DNA of 64,000 bases from Mycobacterium sp. Lineage in GTDB: Bacteria > Actinomycetota > Actinomycetes > Mycobacteriales > Mycobacteriaceae. A program made the translations under genes and the position numbers. Of the stretch, positions 1 to 7,441 are shown piece after piece. Under the pieces are notes generated by a model. That model did no database searches and was not told the origin of the DNA. It was given only the letters and a program-made list of their open reading frames with translations. The stretch is taken from contig JAOPWC010000203.1 in NCBI GenBank assembly GCA_025965895.1, forward strand, positions 1 to 64,000. Reading direction: 5' to 3'. The stretch's first letter is position 1. Each line of letters opens with the position of its first letter.

Positions 1-248
1 AGCCGATCGGCCAGCGCATGGGCCAGCGTGCCGCCCAGCTCGACCGGCCCGCACTGCGCCCCGGTCGCGTTGAGCAGATCATGCTGCAGCGCCGGCAGCC
101 GCCGCGCCAGCACCTCCAGGTTCGCCAGAACCGTCAGGCAGTCCCGGCCCGTCAACACCCCCTGCGGGCGCAGCTTCACACACCGCGCCATCGCCTCGCC
201 CAGCGCGTCCACCGCATCCAGGAACCCGTCCCGATCATTCGAACACAT
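1..248 (-). CDS. DUF222 / 13E12-repeat family HNH-type protein, N-terminal part (runs off window)
   Basis: Only the first 82 residues are present; the gene continues beyond the left edge. The start ATG gives MCSNDRDGFLDAV, followed by a helical stretch with the pattern LEVLARRLPALQHDLL and then VELGGTLAHALADR. This matches the opening of the DUF222 (13E12 repeat) proteins, which usually end in a C-terminal HNH nuclease motif that would lie outside the window. These genes are multicopy in mycobacteria and their role is not established. The following gene diverges, with about 160 bp between them. Family assignment is from sequence memory of the N-terminal pattern only; whether the gene is intact cannot be told. 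Confidence 0.72.
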   Translation of the reverse strand, partial: MCSNDRDGFLDAVDALGEAMARCVKLRPQGVLTGRDCLTVLANLEVLARRLPALQHDLLNATGAQCGPVELGGTLAHALADR

Positions 249-409
249 GTGCTAAAGCTACCGCCACGGCCCGACACGCGTTGACCCCGAAGCGTTTTCC
301 CACGCAAAACCCCGGCAGCAATCCACAGATCAGAACTAATCCACAGGCGGTTAACCTCAACGCCTGGCGTGCGCTTGCGATGTCAGGTCGCGCACCTACC
401 GTGCGAGGC

Positions 410-823
410 ATGACGAACTGGATGAATACCGTGAGCCGCGATCACGTACAGCGTGGGGTGCAGGGCCGCTTCACCCAGGCCAACCACGGCAAGCCACACA
501 TGCTGCGCAAAATGGCCCGCGGAGACTGGATCGTCTTCTACTCGCCGAAGACGGCTCTGGAGGGCGGCGAACCGCTGCAGGCCTTCACCGCACTTGGGCA
601 GATCGCCGATGATGCGCCGTATCAGGTCGAGATGACGCCGGGCTTTCATCCGTGGCGTCGCAATGTCCACTTCCTGCCCTGCAACGAAACACCGATCCGG
701 CCCCTGATTGACGACCTGGGGTTCATCGACGACAAGAAGCGCTGGGGCTATAGGTTCCGCTTCGGCGTGTTTTCGATCGACGACCACGACCTCGACCTGA
801 TCCGGTCCGCGATGACCGGGTAA
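410..823 (+). CDS. EVE domain-containing protein (UPF0310)
   Basis: This protein of about 137 residues is a single EVE (PUA/YTH-like) domain. The start MTNWMNTVSRDHV, the central GDWIVFYSPKT segment and the PWRRNVHFLP segment are family hallmarks. I chose the internal ATG because the domain begins right there; 43 further in-frame residues upstream look non-coding. EVE domains bind modified bases in DNA or RNA, and fused versions occur in restriction and defence proteins, but this is a stand-alone one with no nuclease beside it except the DUF222 gene across a divergent gap. The specific ligand is unknown. Confidence 0.8.
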   Translation: MTNWMNTVSRDHVQRGVQGRFTQANHGKPHMLRKMARGDWIVFYSPKTALEGGEPLQAFTALGQIADDAPYQVEMTPGFHPWRRNVHFLPCNETPIRPLIDDLGFIDDKKRWGYRFRFGVFSIDDHDLDLIRSAMTG

Positions 824-855
824 TCCGATACTACCGGCGGCGTACTGTCGCGACG

Positions 856-1839
856 GTGAGCAACCTCGACGCCGCGCCGAGAGAAGAAACCTGTTCGGCA
901 TCCTCAGCGGACGGCATTGAGGTGCTACATGCTCGAGATGTTCCCCTGGGAGGTCCGCGAGCGATGCGCGTGAAGCGCACGCTGCCGCAGCGACAGCGAT
1001 CGCTGGTCGGTGCGTGGTGTTTCGCGGACCACTATGGACCTCACAATGTCCGACACGGGCGGGGCATGGATGTGCCGCCTCACCCGCATACCGGATTGCA
1101 GACCGTCAGTTGGCTTTTCGACGGCGAGATCGAGCACCGCGATAGCGCCGGAGTCCACGCGCTGGTCCGGCAGGGCGAGCTCAATCTGATGACGGCCGGA
1201 GCTGGTATTTGCCATTCAGAGGTGTCCACGACGGCTACCACATTGCTTCAGGGGGTTCAGTTGTGGGTGGCGTTGCCGGGCGCCGGCCGCGACGCGGGCC
1301 GCGACTTCGCTCACTTTGTGCCCCAACCGGTTTCGCTCAGCGGTGCCACAATGCGCGTGTTCCTCGGCGAGCTGGAAGACACGGCGTCCCCGGTGCGCAC
1401 TTTCAGTCCGCTGCTCGGCGCGCAACTCGACGTCGAACCTGGCGCCTGCCTCGAACTGGCGGTAGACCCGGATTTCGAGCATGGCGTTCTGCTCGATCAG
1501 GGCGTGGTCGACGTCGCGGACATGCTTCTCGCTGTTGGCGACATGGCCTACCAAGGCACCGGCCGAGACGTGCTTTTATTGCGAAACCCGGGCGGCGCGC
1601 CCGCCCGGGTGGTCCTTCTCGGGGGCGCGCCGTTCGATGAAGAGCTCGTGATGTGGTGGAACTTCGTCGGCCGCAGCCACGACGACATCGTTACGTACCG
1701 CGAATTGTGGGAATCCCACGACGACCGGTTTGGCGCCGTCGGCGGCTATCGCGGCGCGCTGAGCCGGTTGCCCGCCCCGCCCCTGCCGACCGCCAGGCTC
1801 CGGCCTCGACCCGCCCCGGGCAGAAAGGACGCAAAATGA
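856..1839 (+). CDS. Pirin family protein
   Basis: A bicupin of 327 residues with a GTG start. The N-terminal cupin carries the pirin metal-site signature HPHTGLQTV with a following GEIEHRDS segment, and GICHSEVS supplies the remaining His and Glu ligands, so an iron-binding pirin fold is well supported. Some pirins act as quercetin dioxygenases and others as redox-sensing regulators; nothing here discriminates. The last 40 residues are Pro/Arg-rich and probably disordered. Its stop codon overlaps the start of the next gene in ATGA, so the two are translationally coupled. Confidence 0.85.
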   Translation: MSNLDAAPREETCSASSADGIEVLHARDVPLGGPRAMRVKRTLPQRQRSLVGAWCFADHYGPHNVRHGRGMDVPPHPHTGLQTVSWLFDGEIEHRDSAGVHALVRQGELNLMTAGAGICHSEVSTTATTLLQGVQLWVALPGAGRDAGRDFAHFVPQPVSLSGATMRVFLGELEDTASPVRTFSPLLGAQLDVEPGACLELAVDPDFEHGVLLDQGVVDVADMLLAVGDMAYQGTGRDVLLLRNPGGAPARVVLLGGAPFDEELVMWWNFVGRSHDDIVTYRELWESHDDRFGAVGGYRGALSRLPAPPLPTARLRPRPAPGRKDAK

Positions 1840-2174
1840 CCACCGACAAGACCGGCGACAAGACCACGGTGCAGCTTGATAAGGACGAGGACCGCTTCAC
1901 GATCTGTGTCGACGACCAAATCGTCGGCGGCGTTTACTTCGCCGATCGCGATGGCACGCGCGTGTTCAACCACACTGAGGTCGACGACGAGTACGAAGGC
2001 CGGGGTCTCGCAACGATTCTCGTCGGCGAGGCTCTCGCGGCCACCCGTGACGCCGGCATGCGAATCGTTCCGATATGCGGAGTGGTGGCCGCATACATTG
2101 ACAAGCACCCCGAACTCAAGGACGTCGTCGATCGACCGACGCCCGAGGTCAAAGCCTGGCTGGCCGGTAGGTAG
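1836..2174 (+). CDS. Small GNAT-like N-acetyltransferase (Acetyltransf_CG / YjdJ type)
   Basis: A protein of 112 residues. It has the short single-domain GNAT architecture: a beta strand pair, then HTEVDDEYEGRGLATILVGE, where the RGLA turn corresponds to the acetyl-CoA pyrophosphate loop, and a late ICGVVAAYIDKHPELKD segment with the Cys, Tyr and His-Pro typical of the CG subtype. Substrates of this subgroup are generally unknown; small-molecule or protein acetylation is possible. It overlaps the pirin stop by four bases, which argues for coupled expression. The gene downstream is convergent. Confidence 0.8.
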   Translation: MTTDKTGDKTTVQLDKDEDRFTICVDDQIVGGVYFADRDGTRVFNHTEVDDEYEGRGLATILVGEALAATRDAGMRIVPICGVVAAYIDKHPELKDVVDRPTPEVKAWLAGR

Positions 2175-2195
2175 GCCGCGGGAAGCGCTGCCAGA

Positions 2196-3383
2196 TCAGG
2201 GCACCGTTGACGCGACCAGGTCGTCCCCACTCGTGAGGGGCGTTGTCGCCAAATACCCCGCGATCTCCCTCGCCAGGCGGGTGGCGTTGAGGCGGATCCC
2301 GCGCAGCGGTCCCGTGCTGGGAATTCCGTAGCCGAGCGTGAACATCCCATCGCCGATGTGCGACGCGTAGCCCCCCAGCGGTTTGCCCTTCTCGTCGAGC
2401 ACGCCAAGGTGCCCGATCAAACCCTCGAGATCAGTGCTGAAGCCTGTCGCGGCGACAATCACCTCCGGTGCCACCCAGCTACCGTCGGACAGGATTACGC
2501 GGCTGCGGTCGAGCGCCTCTACCGCCGCAACCACTTCGACGCGGCCTGCCCGCACGACCTCGATGAGCTCGTCGGCCAGGGTCGGGATGCGGCCTCGTTC
2601 AACGGTCGCCTTCAACCCCAGCGGCGGCTCGTTGAAGCCGTAGGCCGACAGATCACCCATCACCATCCGGTTGAAGCGCTTGATAATGGGGTCGATCGTG
2701 CGCGCGGGAACACGCGAAAACAGCTCAAGCAGGATGTCCGCCGGCAGAGGCCCCATCGCTCGCCGCACCAGGTGCGGTGGTGTACGAACGGCAAGCCAGA
2801 TTTGGTTTCTGCTGCCGCGGGCAAGCTGCACGGCGATGTCCGCCGCCGAATTGCCCGCGCCGACGACGAGGACATCGCGGCCGCGGTAAGGCCAGGCGTT
2901 TCTGAAGTCGGCAGAGTGGACGAGTTCGCCCTCGAACTGGCTGAGCCCGGGCCACGGCGGGATGGCAGGGGTGCGGTAGTTCCCGGTGGCGAGGACGATC
3001 GACCGGGCGTGGATCTCCGCCGACGAAGTCCCAAGTCGCCAGCAACCTCTGAGGCGGTCGACGTGGCTGATCTCACAGCCCAGTTTGAGCGTTAGCTTCT
3101 GCCGCTGCACGTACTGATCGAAATAGCGGACCATGTCCTCTTTGGTCGGCCAACGGCCGGCGCTCAACGGAATCCGTTGCCCGGGGAGATGCGACAGGAA
3201 CCCGTTGGTGTTGAGGCGGAAGTTGTCGTAGCGCGTGCGCCATGAGATGGCCGGCGCCGCCGCACGGTCGACGACCAGGGCTTTGATGCCGTGCTGATGC
3301 TCAAGTTCACGGGCGACGGCGAGGCCGGATGGGCCCGCCCCGATCACCACGGCGTCATGGATGTCCTGGACTTCTGCGGTCAT
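2196..3383 (-). CDS. Flavin-containing monooxygenase-like FAD/NAD(P)-dependent oxidoreductase
   Basis: A protein of 395 residues with two dinucleotide-binding motifs: GAGPSGLAVARELE near residue 16 for FAD, and VVGAGNSAADIA near residue 172 for NADPH. Between them lies FEGELVHSADF, which fits the FMO fingerprint FxGxxxHxxx(F/Y). The segment VIVAATGF is the usual late FAD-contact ATG motif. It resembles the TrkA/CzcO group of putative monooxygenases; the oxidised substrate is unknown. The start overlaps the stop of the upstream hydrolase gene by four bases, so the two form one operon, divergent from a TetR regulator that probably controls it. Confidence 0.85.
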   Translation of the reverse strand: MTAEVQDIHDAVVIGAGPSGLAVARELEHQHGIKALVVDRAAAPAISWRTRYDNFRLNTNGFLSHLPGQRIPLSAGRWPTKEDMVRYFDQYVQRQKLTLKLGCEISHVDRLRGCWRLGTSSAEIHARSIVLATGNYRTPAIPPWPGLSQFEGELVHSADFRNAWPYRGRDVLVVGAGNSAADIAVQLARGSRNQIWLAVRTPPHLVRRAMGPLPADILLELFSRVPARTIDPIIKRFNRMVMGDLSAYGFNEPPLGLKATVERGRIPTLADELIEVVRAGRVEVVAAVEALDRSRVILSDGSWVAPEVIVAATGFSTDLEGLIGHLGVLDEKGKPLGGYASHIGDGMFTLGYGIPSTGPLRGIRLNATRLAREIAGYLATTPLTSGDDLVASTVP

Positions 3384-4189
3384 AGGCGATCGGCTCCCTC
3401 AATCGGCGCGTTAGTGCCTCCCCTCCAAGAAACGGGGCGACGGAGCTCCTCGTTCACCGCGAGGACCTCGAGAGCAGCTCGCAAACCATCGGAGAACCGG
3501 GCGGTCTCGCGGACCGGTGCGTCATGGTCTGCCGCGACGTCAATGTGCGGGCAGCCCATGTATCTGGCGAGCGCGCGCTGAAGGCCCGGCGGCATCCGCC
3601 GGTCCTCGGTCAGAACGATGACCGCGGCCGGTACCGGCGGCGGAGGTGTGTTGCGCACATCGAATCGCGTCAAACACCGCGCAGCACGCCATAACTGAGC
3701 GGGCGCGACGTCGGTAGTTCGGGCCGCCGTCAACAGGTCACGGCCGCGTACGCCCGCGGCATGGGCGAGGGGTTCGCGGCGGCCCGCCGCCGCCAACAAC
3801 GCTCCGGCGCCGGCCGCGAGAGTCAAGCCTCTTCTGACGGAGCGGTCGTTCCAACAGGCGCCGGCTCCGGCGAGGACAAGACCGGCAAAGCTGCTTGGCT
3901 GTTGTCTGGCCGAATACATCGCCGTCGCCGCCCCAAGCGACAGGCCGACAAGAACCGGCTTGTCCGGCGCGAACTGCCGGGCTGCCGCATCCACCGTCGC
4001 TCTCGCGTTCTCCCACGTGAACGGGATGTGACGGGCGACCCCATGGCCCGGGAGGTCCGGTGCCGAGACGCGGTACCCCGCAGCTTCAAATGCATTCGTG
4101 AGCGGCGTCCATGACGTCACCCCCGTGGAACCCAGCGGGTGCAGCAGCACCAGCGGTGGATCGGCGCTTCGCGCAGACGCGTGCAACAC
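3380..4189 (-). CDS. Alpha/beta hydrolase
   Basis: A fold-complete alpha/beta hydrolase of 269 residues. The oxyanion-hole HPLGSTG follows the first strand, the nucleophile elbow is GLSLGAA, and the late AADHDAP segment offers the catalytic His. VIVLTEDRR is the likely acid-bearing strand. The GTG start was chosen because GGGGGAG lies at good spacing ahead of it and LVLLHPLG follows soon after. It is the first gene of a two-gene unit with the monooxygenase; such pairs can oxidise a ketone and cleave the resulting ester, but that pathway is only an inference. A good promoter lies just upstream, shared with the divergent TetR gene. Confidence 0.82.
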   Translation of the reverse strand: MLHASARSADPPLVLLHPLGSTGVTSWTPLTNAFEAAGYRVSAPDLPGHGVARHIPFTWENARATVDAAARQFAPDKPVLVGLSLGAATAMYSARQQPSSFAGLVLAGAGACWNDRSVRRGLTLAAGAGALLAAAGRREPLAHAAGVRGRDLLTAARTTDVAPAQLWRAARCLTRFDVRNTPPPPVPAAVIVLTEDRRMPPGLQRALARYMGCPHIDVAADHDAPVRETARFSDGLRAALEVLAVNEELRRPVSWRGGTNAPIEGADRL

Positions 4190-4228
4190 ATCAACTCCCC
4201 CGACTGGCTCGTAACGGACCCGTCAATA

Positions 4229-4257
4229 ATATTAGATGATTTGTTCAGTAAGGTAAA
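4229..4257 (-). promoter_or_regulatory. Candidate promoter of the hydrolase/monooxygenase pair, overlapping a likely TetR operator
   Basis: On the minus strand TTTACC is followed after exactly 17 bp by TAATAT, a good sigma-A-like arrangement ahead of the hydrolase gene. The same DNA carries two partial direct repeats, GTTCAG followed by GGTAAA, at 4243-4257 and 4264-4274, that could be regulator half-sites. On the plus strand TAAACT (4271-4276) lies seven bases before the GTG of the regulator, which would give a leaderless transcript. All of this is read by eye. Confidence 0.45.
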
Positions 4258-4282
4258 AGGATCGTTCAGGTAAACTCTTCGT

Positions 4283-4888
4283 GTGGCAGCCAACAGGCGC
4301 GATCCCGATAGCACTCGCGCCGCCCTCCTCGACGCGACACTGCGCTTGATTGGAGAGCACGGACTCGAGGCGGTGCGGCATCGCACCGTTGCGGAGGCCG
4401 CGGGTGTGTCACTGGGCACGGTGCCGAATCACTTCGGCACCAGGGAGGCGCTCCTGCGGGAGGCCGTGCGCAGTATCGCCGCCAGGGAGCGGGAACGCCT
4501 TGACGCGTGGACCCTATCGGCTTTGGACACCGCCTTCGACTTCGACGCATGGCTCGCGCGCGTCGCTGAAGAGATCGCATCGGGGCTGGCCGACGAACCG
4601 GCTCGCTGGCTTGCGCTGTTGGAGATGCAGCTTGCCGCGGCGCGGGATCCCGAGCTTCGCGGAATGATGACGGAGCTTCGCGACGCCTACCGCCGGGTCG
4701 TGATGGTCGGGTTCCGTGCGTCGGGTGCGGACATTCCGCCCTCTGACGCCGACCTGCTTGTCGCCGCGATCACCGGGGCGATACTCAAGCAGCTTGCATA
4801 TCGGGAGGACGACTTCGATGCGACTTTGAAGCGCCTGGTGTCAGCCTTCATTGTCGGCCGGACGGTTGCGACTCCGGTTTCCGCCTAA
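4283..4888 (+). CDS. TetR/AcrR family transcriptional regulator
   Basis: A regulator of 201 residues. The N-terminal helix-turn-helix is clear: ALLDATLRLIGEHGLEAV, then TVAEAAGVSLGTVPNHFGTR, with the recognition helix ending in the usual HF-T/R turn. The remaining 140 residues are the helical ligand-binding and dimerisation domain. It is transcribed away from the hydrolase/monooxygenase pair across a 93 bp AT-rich gap, the classic layout of a local repressor whose ligand is a substrate of the pair. GTG is the start, with almost no leader if TAAACT is its -10 element. Confidence 0.88.
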   Translation: MAANRRDPDSTRAALLDATLRLIGEHGLEAVRHRTVAEAAGVSLGTVPNHFGTREALLREAVRSIAARERERLDAWTLSALDTAFDFDAWLARVAEEIASGLADEPARWLALLEMQLAAARDPELRGMMTELRDAYRRVVMVGFRASGADIPPSDADLLVAAITGAILKQLAYREDDFDATLKRLVSAFIVGRTVATPVSA

Positions 4889-5122
4889 GTCGCACCCGGC
4901 CAGACTCACACAGGCGTTGGTGATCGGGTCGAGCCAATCTCCACGTAGGACCCGCTCAGTGGTGGATAGCGCGGGCGTGGTGTGCGGCAGGACGGCGCGC
5001 TGCTCTTCGACCCGTACCCGGCCGGCTTCGACCTGCCGCCGTCTGTTCGCGCCCCCAACCGGTCACGAGCCTGTTGAGTTCGTGACCCTCGAGCCTGCGG
5101 TTCGCCGAACTGCTCAAATTTG

Positions 5123-5205
5123 TGGGCGAAGGGGGACTTGAACCCCCACGTCCCGAAGGACACTGGCACCTGAAGCCAGCGCGTCTGCCATTCCGCCACT
5201 CGCCC
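5123..5205 (-). tRNA. leuT: tRNA-Leu (anticodon CAG)
   Basis: An 83-nt type II tRNA on the minus strand. The acceptor begins GGGCGAG and pairs with TTCGCCC plus discriminator A. The anticodon loop reads CTTCAGG, giving CAG. A long variable arm (TGTCCTTCGGGACG) and the T loop GGTTCAAGTCC are present, as expected for leucine. CCA is not encoded. It lies beside fhaA, as in other mycobacteria. Confidence 0.95.
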
Positions 5206-5344
5206 GAAACAACCGGTCGAGGCTATCACGACACGCCGGGTCGGCCCCAACTGCGCCGTGGCACCGAAAGAGCCTGACCGCGGCCTCTCAAAGTCGCCCC
5301 GAACCCCCTCTGACCTGCCCTGACGGTATTCTCAGAGTTGTACT

Positions 5345-5368
5345 GGTCCCGCTGCGGCTGTCGGGACC
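5345..5368 (+). other. Perfect 7-bp hairpin in the leader region of fhaA
   Basis: GGTCCCG (5345-5351) pairs perfectly with CGGGACC (5362-5368) around a 10-nt loop, about 100 bases before the fhaA start and inside the 263-bp gap after tRNA-Leu. There is no U tract, so an intrinsic terminator is unlikely. It could be a leader stem or a regulator site; nothing more can be said. Confidence 0.35.
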
Positions 5369-5468
5369 GATACCATGCAAAAGAAACGAAGTGGTGGCAC
5401 GACACGCGGAAGAGTCGGCTACCCGCGCAGTGATGACGACGACCGGACAAGCGAAGAGGGGCGGTGAC

Positions 5469-6866
5469 ATGGGCATAGTTCAGCGGATCGAGCGCAAACT
5501 AGAGGTCACCGTCGGCGACGTCTTCGCCCGGGTCTTCGGGGGTGCCATCGTCCCCGAAGAGGTCGAGGCGATGCTGCGGCGCGAGGCCGCCGATGGTATG
5601 CAGACCCTCGCCGGAGGACGGCTACTGGCCCCGAACGCCTACGTAATCACCCTTAGCGAGGCCGACTATCAAAAGGCGGTCGCTGACCCCGACCTGTCAT
5701 CAGATACCTTTGCCAAACACCTTCTGGGATACCTCCGCGATCAGGGCTGGCAAACGTATGGTGATGTGGTTGTCCGATTCGAGCAGTCACCGAAGCTGCA
5801 CACGGGGCAGTTCCGCGCCCATGCAGCGGTCAATCCCGACGTCACGCCCGCCCCACCACGCCAAGACCACGCGCTCAATTCAGAACCAGGAGTAGCACCG
5901 ATGACCGACAACCCCAGCTACCGAGGCGGCCAGGGACAGGGGCGCCCACCCGCCGACGAGTATTACGACGAACGCTATGGCCGTTCGCCGGAAGATCCAC
6001 GGGCAGCAGGCGGCGCAGAGCCCCGCGCTCCCCATCCGCCGGAGCAAGGCGGCTACCCCGACCAGGGCGGCTACCCCGACCAGGGCTACCCGCCCCAGGT
6101 TGAGCCGGCCTACCCGCCGCGCGGCGGCTACCCCGAGCAAGGCGGCTACCCCGAGCAAGGCGGCTACCCCGACCAGGGCTACCCGCCACCGTCGTACGAG
6201 CAGCGCCCACCGGCGGGGTATGGGCCCGGCGGTCACGACCAGCCGTACCGGCAAGGCCCCGGCGGTTACAGCGGCGGCCAGCCGGGCTATGGCGACTACG
6301 GCGACTACGGTCGCCCTGCGGGGCCACCACCAGGGCGTCACGAGGATCCCGGCTACGGCCGGGCCGAACCGCGGCCCGGCTACGGTGACTACGAGCAGCA
6401 GGGCTACCCGGGTCAGTCCTACGGCCGCCCTGACTACGGCCAGCAGGATTACGGCCGCTATGACGCCCCCCCAGGTGGCGGATACGCCGCCCCCCAAGCC
6501 GGCGACTACGAGTACGGCCAGGGCGGGTACGCCGGCGGCGGGTACGGCGGGCAGCCCGACTACGGTCCCGGTACCGGCCAGACCACCGTCACGCTGCAAC
6601 TCGACGACGGCAGCGGCCGCACCTACCAGCTGCGCGAGGGTGCGAACGTGATCGGTCGCGGCCAGGACGCTCAGTTCCGGCTGCCCGACACCGGCGTGTC
6701 GCGACGACACCTGGAGATCCGCTGGGACGGCCAGGTGGCGTTGCTGTCCGACCTCAACTCCACTAACGGCACCACTGTCAACAACGCCCCTGTGCAGGAA
6801 TGGCAGTTGGCCGACGGCGACGTGATTCGGCTGGGACACTCCGAAATCGTCGTTCGCGTTCACTGA
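5469..6866 (+). CDS. fhaA: FHA-domain protein FhaA (DUF3662 plus FHA)
   Basis: FhaA is a cytoplasmic phosphothreonine reader; in mycobacteria it binds the phosphorylated pseudokinase region of MurJ/MviN and restrains peptidoglycan synthesis. This copy of 465 residues has a DUF3662 domain (about 1-130, opening MGIVQRIERKLE), a Gly/Pro/Tyr/Gln-rich linker (about 150-370) built from GGYPDQ/GGYPEQ units, and a C-terminal FHA domain with GRGQDAQFRLPD, SRRHLEI and LNSTNGT. I chose the ATG before the conserved domain rather than earlier in-frame codons. It heads the operon running to pknB. The linker is shorter than in M. tuberculosis. Confidence 0.95.
   Translation: MGIVQRIERKLEVTVGDVFARVFGGAIVPEEVEAMLRREAADGMQTLAGGRLLAPNAYVITLSEADYQKAVADPDLSSDTFAKHLLGYLRDQGWQTYGDVVVRFEQSPKLHTGQFRAHAAVNPDVTPAPPRQDHALNSEPGVAPMTDNPSYRGGQGQGRPPADEYYDERYGRSPEDPRAAGGAEPRAPHPPEQGGYPDQGGYPDQGYPPQVEPAYPPRGGYPEQGGYPEQGGYPDQGYPPPSYEQRPPAGYGPGGHDQPYRQGPGGYSGGQPGYGDYGDYGRPAGPPPGRHEDPGYGRAEPRPGYGDYEQQGYPGQSYGRPDYGQQDYGRYDAPPGGGYAAPQAGDYEYGQGGYAGGGYGGQPDYGPGTGQTTVTLQLDDGSGRTYQLREGANVIGRGQDAQFRLPDTGVSRRHLEIRWDGQVALLSDLNSTNGTTVNNAPVQEWQLADGDVIRLGHSEIVVRVH
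6043..6186 (+). repeat. In-frame GGYP(D/E)Q repeats in the FhaA linker
   Basis: An 18-bp unit reading GGYPDQ or GGYPEQ recurs in two blocks within the disordered FhaA linker, alternating with a shorter QGYPP unit. This is coding low-complexity sequence; repeat number is expected to vary between strains through slippage. It is not a CRISPR array: there are no unique spacers. Confidence 0.8.
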
Positions 6867-6973
6867 GGTCAGACCCGTGCGAAGCTATCTGCTTCGCCTC
6901 GCGCTCGTGCCGACCACCGTCCAAGTATCGTGACGTTGCCACGGAACCGGGACGAGGACGGAGGAGGCGCCAG

Positions 6974-7441
6974 ATGCAGGGGCTAGTGCTGCAGCTGTCG
7001 CGCGCCGGTTTCCTCCTGCTGCTCTGGTTGTTCATCTGGTCGGTGTTGCGGATCCTGCGCACGGACATCTATGCGCCCACCGGTGCGGTGATGGTCCGGC
7101 GCGGGCTGGCACTGCGTGGCTCGCTGCTGCCCAAACGGCAGCCCCGAAATATCGCGCGCCACTTGGTGGTGATCGAGGGCGCGCTGGTCGGGACCCGCAT
7201 CACTCTCGGCAATCAGCCGGTGCTGATCGGCCGTGCGGACGACTCGACTTTGGTGCTCACCGACGACTACGCCTCGACCCGGCACGCCCGCCTGTCGCAG
7301 CGCGGGTCCGACTGGTATGTCGAAGACCTAGGATCTACCAACGGCACATATCTTGACAGGGCGAAGGTGACGACGGCGGTACGCGTTCCGATGGGCACGC
7401 CGGTTCGGATCGGCAAGACCGTAATCGAGTTGCGCCCGTGA
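6974..7441 (+). CDS. fhaB: FHA-domain membrane protein FhaB (FipA)
   Basis: A protein of 155 residues. One N-terminal membrane helix (about 3-27, SRAGFLLLLWLFIWSVL) anchors a cytoplasmic FHA domain with LIGRADDSTLVL, TRHARLSQ and LGSTNGT motifs. The homologue in mycobacteria (FipA) interacts with FtsZ and FtsQ and is phosphorylated by PknA, linking kinase signalling to division under stress. The ATG follows a GGAGGAGG ribosome site. The stop overlaps the GTG of pstP within GTGA. Confidence 0.93.
   Translation: MQGLVLQLSRAGFLLLLWLFIWSVLRILRTDIYAPTGAVMVRRGLALRGSLLPKRQPRNIARHLVVIEGALVGTRITLGNQPVLIGRADDSTLVLTDDYASTRHARLSQRGSDWYVEDLGSTNGTYLDRAKVTTAVRVPMGTPVRIGKTVIELRP

Noticed and set aside
4889-5122. 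A gene in the gap between the TetR gene and tRNA-Leu.
   Set aside because: Only short frames without start context or recognisable similarity.
6043-6186. Regular short repeats as a possible CRISPR array.
   Set aside because: They are in-frame GGYPDQ-type codons in FhaA, with no unique spacers and no cas genes.
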